Assembly (NCBI RefSeq): GCF_000972845.2
Contig: NC_040016.1
Coordinates: 23,127,415-23,191,414, forward strand
DNA: 64,000 nt
Origin: Larimichthys crocea
Taxonomy: Eukaryota; Chordata; Actinopteri; Sciaenidae
Direction: 5' to 3'
The translations under genes and the position numbers were made by a program. The notes under the pieces were generated by a model that was not told where the DNA came from, made no database searches, and saw nothing but the letters and a program-made list of their open reading frames with translations. This document shows positions 60,365-64,000 of the stretch, in pieces; within the stretch, counting starts at the first letter, position 1, and every line of letters begins with the position of its first letter.

Positions 60365-60421
60365 CTTTGATGAGCTGGAACAAGAATGAAGACAGAACAC
60401 CAGTGGACAGACTTATTTATA
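60365..60421 (-). promoter_or_regulatory. TATA/exon promoter cassette 5, upstream of copy F
   Basis: Reverse orientation: TATTTATA (complement of TATAAATA) at 60414-60421 and a short exon whose donor complement CTAC lies at 60361-60364. The ISRE positions are damaged here (cctttgacattg), in contrast to cassettes 1 and 2. Confidence 0.5.
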
Positions 60422-60669
60422 ATGTGAGTATGTCCATCACAGTTGCTGTTCCTTTGACATTGAATACAAACAGGACGTAGCAGAAATCAGCTGACTTTCT
60501 TCAAACCACAGAAGGCCTGTTATCTGTTTGAACAGTCATTGTTACTTTATTGGCACACAGTACAGTTCAAAGTTTGGACACACCTTCTCAGTCAGTGCTT
60601 TCCTTATTTCTTCTTTTCTACACTGTAGAACCACTGAAGACATCAAACTATGAAATAACACACATGGAG

Positions 60670-63397
60670 CTGCTACCTTACCGTGGTGGAGGGGTTTGCG
60701 TGTTTCAATGATCCTAGGAGCTATGTTGTCGGGGGCTTTATGCCCCTGGTAGGGTCACCCAAGGCAAACAGGTCCTAGGTGAGGGTCCTCACCTAGGACC
60801 TGTATGTTGGGGTTCACCCCGGTGGACGAGAGGGTAGCCTCCCTTCGCCTTCGGGTGGGGGGACGGGTCCTGACTGTCGTCTGTACCCACCCTTTTTGGA
60901 GTCTTTAGAGGGGGTGCTGGAGAGCGCTCCCTCTGGGGACTCCCTCGTTCTCCTGGGGGACTTCAGTGCTCACGTGGGCGGTGACAGTGAGACCTGGAGG
61001 GGCGTGATTGGGAGGAACGGCCCCCCTGATCTGAACCTGAGCGGTGTTCTGTTATTGGACTTCTGTGTTCGTCATGGACTGTCCATGACAAACACCATGT
61101 TCAAGCATAAGTGTGTTCATATGTGCACTTGGCACCAGGACACCCTTGGCCGCAGTTCGATGATCGACTTTGTGGTCGTGTCGTCAGACTTGCGGCCACA
61201 TGTTTTGGACACTCGGGTGAAGAGAGGGGCAGAGCTGTCAACTGATCACCACCTGGTGGTGAGTTGGCTCCGATGGTGGGGGAGGATGGCGGTCAGACCT
61301 CGCAGGCCCAAACGTTCTGTGCGGGTTTGCTGGGAACGTCTGGCTGAATCTCCTGTCAGAAAGAGCTTCAATTCCTACCTCCGGGAGAGCTTCACTCACG
61401 TCCCGGGGGAGGCGGGGGACATTGAGTCCGAGTGGACCTTGTTCCGTTCCTCCATTGTCGAGGCGGCCGACCGGAGCTGTGGCCGTAAGGTGGTCGGTGC
61501 CTGTCGTGGCGGTGGCCCCCGAACCCGCTGGTGGACACCGGCGGTGAGGGATGCCGTCAAGCTGAAGAAGGAGGCCTACAGAACCTTTCTGGCCTGTGGG
61601 AGTCCTGAAGCAGCTGACGGGTATCGACATGCCAAGCGGAATGCGGCCTCGGCGGTTGCAGAGGCAAAAACTGGGGCGTGGGAGGAGTTCGATGAGGCCA
61701 TGGAGAGCGACTTTCGAACGGCTTCGAGGAGGTTCTGGACCACCATCCGGCGGCTCAGGCGGGGGAAGCAGTGCACTATCAACACTGTGTTCAGTGGGGA
61801 CGGTGTGCTGCTGACCTCGACCGGGGACATCTTGGGTCGGTGGAGGGAATACTTCGAAGACCTCCTCAATCCCACCAGCACGTCTTCCTTTGAGGAGGCA
61901 GAGTCTGAGGACCCCGTGGTGGTCTCGCCCATCTCTGGGGCTGAGGTCGCTGAGGTAGTCAAAAAACTCCTCGGTGGCAGGGCCCTGGGGGTGGATGGGG
62001 TCTGCCCGGAGTTCCTCAAGGCTCTGGATGTTGTGGGGCTGTCTTGGTTGACACGTCTCTGCAACATCGCGTGGACATCGGGGGCAGTGCCTCTGGACTG
62101 GCAGACCGGGGTGGTGGTTCCCCTCTTCAAAAAGGGGGACCGGAGGATGTGCTCCAACTATAGGGGGATCACACTCCTCAGCCTCCCCGGGAAGGTGTTT
62201 TCGGGGGTCCTGGAGAGGAGGGTCCGCAAGATTGTCGAACCTCGGATCCAGGAGGAGCAGTGTGGTTTTCGTCCTGACCGTGGAGCTGTGGACCAGCTAT
62301 ACCCTTAGCGCGGCCCTGGAGGGTGCATGGGAGTTCGCCCAACCAGTCTACATGTGCTTTGTGGACCTGGAGAAGGCGTTCGACCGTGTCCCTCGGGGGG
62401 TCCTGTGGGGGGTGCTCTGGGAGTATGGGGTTCCGGACCCATTGATACGGGCTATCCAGTCCCTGTACTCTTGGTGCCAGAGCTTGGTCCGCATTGCCGG
62501 CAGTAAGACGGACCTGTTTCCCGTGGGAGTTGGGCGTCGAGGGGCTGCGATTCGGTGGCCTCAGGATTGGGTCGCTGCTTTTTGCGGACGATCTGGTCCT
62601 GTTGGCTTCATCGGAGCGTGACCTTCAGCTCTCTCTGGAGCGGTTTGCAGCCGAGTGCAAAGCGGCTGGGATGAGAATCAGCACCTCCAAATCCGAGGCC
62701 ATGGTTCTCAGCCGGAAAAGGGTGGAGTGCAGTCTCCGGGTCGGGGATGAGATCCTGCCTCAAGTGGAGGAGTTCAAGTATCTCGGGGTCTTGTTCACGA
62801 GTGAGGGAAGGATGGAACGGGAGATCGACCGGCGGATCGGTGCGGCTTCTGCAGTGATGCGGACTCTGCACCGGTTCGTCGTGGTGAAGAAGAACCTGAG
62901 CCGAAAGGCGAAGCTCTCGATTTACCAGTCGATCTACGTTCCTACCCTCACCTATGGTCACAAGCTTTGGGTAGTGACTGAAAGAATGAGAGCACGAATA
63001 CAAGCGGCCGAAATGAGCTTCCTTCACAGGGTGGCTGGGCTCTCCCTTAGAGATAGGGTGAGAAGCTCGGCCATCCGCGAGGAGCTCAGAGTAGAACCGC
63101 TGCTCCTCCGCATCGAGAGGAACCAGTTGAGGTGGCTCGGGCATCTCGTGAGGATGCCTCCTGGACGTCTCCCTGGTGAGATGTTCCGGGCACGTCCCTC
63201 CGGGAGGCGGCCCCGGGGAAGACCCAGGACACGCTGGAGGGACTACGTCTCTCGGCTGGCCTGGGAATGCCTTGGGGTCCCCCTGGGAGAGTTGGCAGAA
63301 GTGGCTGGGGAGAGGGAAGTCTGGGCTTCCCTGCTGAAGCTGCTGCCCCCGCGACCCGACCACGGATAAGCGGAAGAAAACGTACGGACGGACGGAG
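60670..63397 (+). mobile_element. APE-type non-LTR retrotransposon (LINE), damaged
   Basis: The 5' end reads ctgctaccttaccgtggtgg and the 3' end is a short gacgga repeat. An endonuclease/RT frame (60896-62308, no ATG, open from upstream) has [11 protein letters not shown] and [10 protein letters not shown] of the apurinic endonuclease and YRGITLLS of the RT. A frameshift near 62300 moves the frame (CFVDLEKAFDRV), and a deletion near 62530 removes the usual RQG segment. A third frame (62560-63369) has LLFADDLVLL and the long C-terminal part. A further large deletion lies near the 5' end. High GC (about 60%) stands out from the AT-rich neighbourhood. Clade not assigned. It cannot be active. Confidence 0.88.
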
Positions 63398-63769
63398 TTA
63401 TGTGGTGAACAAACCATCAGTTGTGTTGTGATTCATGTAAGAACCGCTCAACAAAGTTAAGACATGAAGCTCAACAACTTTGGATTTGAACTTTGTCTTC
63501 AAGCTCAGACAGAAAATAAAAACAATATATTGCAGTTACGTCATTGAAAAACAAATTTTTCTTTTTATTGTGTGTCCTGTGGGCAGGTGATGGCATATTT
63601 CATGTCATGAAGGAATCATTCTTCTCTGTAACACACCTTAGCACGTTAGCACGTTAGCATGTACACTAAACAAACTCGTTCTCTTAAAGGTGACGAGTTT
63701 GCATCCATAACTGTCTTTACTAAACTCAGTTCCTCCTTTGTCTTCCTAACAACCTCACAGACTTACAGC

Positions 63770-64000
63770 TGTTTTTAACAAATGTTTGGGTGCAGAATCC
63801 AAAACTGATCTCAGTTTTTCTCTATCACGTCAAGTTTTTGAACTATAGGATCCCTGTTTTCTTAAAAAATATGAAAAATACTGGTACTTAACAGACATGT
63901 GCGTGTTTTTTGAATCCTCATGAATTTCAAAATCTGCATCATTGCTGTCACTGCGTTCTTCAACATCACTCAGATCTTCTTGAGGATGTAGTTGTTCGAA
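63770..64000 (-). mobile_element. Second copy of the long-TIR transposon, cut by the window end
   Basis: 63787-63843 is the reverse complement of the right arm at 60088-60150. Past it the minus strand is an acidic open frame (QEDLSDVEERSDSNDADFEI) that the first copy has lost, so this copy retains more coding sequence and continues beyond 64000. Confidence 0.65.

Noticed and set aside
61238..62157. Long minus-strand frames inside the LINE
   Set aside because: They mirror the GC-rich endonuclease/RT coding strand, which has clear motifs; antisense frames are shadows.
62608..63417. 269-codon minus-strand frame at the LINE 3' end
   Set aside because: Antisense to the C-terminal LINE frame with the FADD motif; no family resemblance.

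Overview
The window is vertebrate nuclear DNA, most likely from a teleost fish. Genes have introns with GT-AG splice sites. There is a TIAM-family RhoGEF next to a claudin-20-like gene, which matches the vertebrate TIAM2/CLDN20 neighbourhood. There is also an expanded cluster of IFI44-like interferon-inducible GTPase-like genes, and the repeats (hAT MITEs, CACTA, L2-like and APE-type LINEs, tRNA-SINEs, long TG tracts) are typical of fish. All exon calls below were made by eye from reading frame, splice signals and comparison between copies inside the window.

Layout. 1-5000: the 3' half of a tiam2-like gene (PDZ, DH and PH domains), + strand, followed at once by a ~600 bp array of ~21 bp units, each carrying the CRE palindrome TGACGTCA. 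5600-11000: gene-poor sequence with TG microsatellites. 11415-12251: a single-exon claudin (cldn20-like) with a long C-terminal tail. 12250-19900: intergenic, with a hAT MITE that has a perfect 8-bp target duplication, dispersed repeats, and an ISRE/TATA promoter cassette at 17.26 kb. 19945-22734: IFI44-like copy A (+), with one frame break. 22.7-25.4 kb: L2-like remnant and three MITEs. 26695-35112: a CACTA/EnSpm-type DNA transposon of 8.4 kb with CACTG termini. It holds an intact 885-aa zinc-finger transposase-like gene and a second, four-exon gene for a 533-aa protein with an N-terminal SAM-like domain.

37-59 kb: four more IFI44-like copies in two convergent pairs, C(+)/D(-) and E(+)/F(-). 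F is the only copy open from start to stop (289 aa). E has two 1-bp deletions; C and D carry many small indels. A 10-N gap lies at 45357-45366. At least five promoter-like cassettes (ISRE GAAANNGAAA, TATAAATA, a short non-coding exon, splice donor) are scattered through the cluster. This fits interferon control of the family. 59.3-64 kb: two inverted copies of a long-TIR transposon with a degraded zinc-binding gene, and between them a damaged APE-type LINE whose empty target site is preserved in a paralogous stretch at 46.5 kb.

The tiam2-like and claudin genes are ordinary conserved neighbours. The IFI44-like cluster is a fast-changing immune locus rearranged by segmental duplication and mobile elements. 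The least conventional item is the two-gene CACTA element. The small indels in copies C, D and E may be sequencing or assembly errors and not true pseudogene damage.
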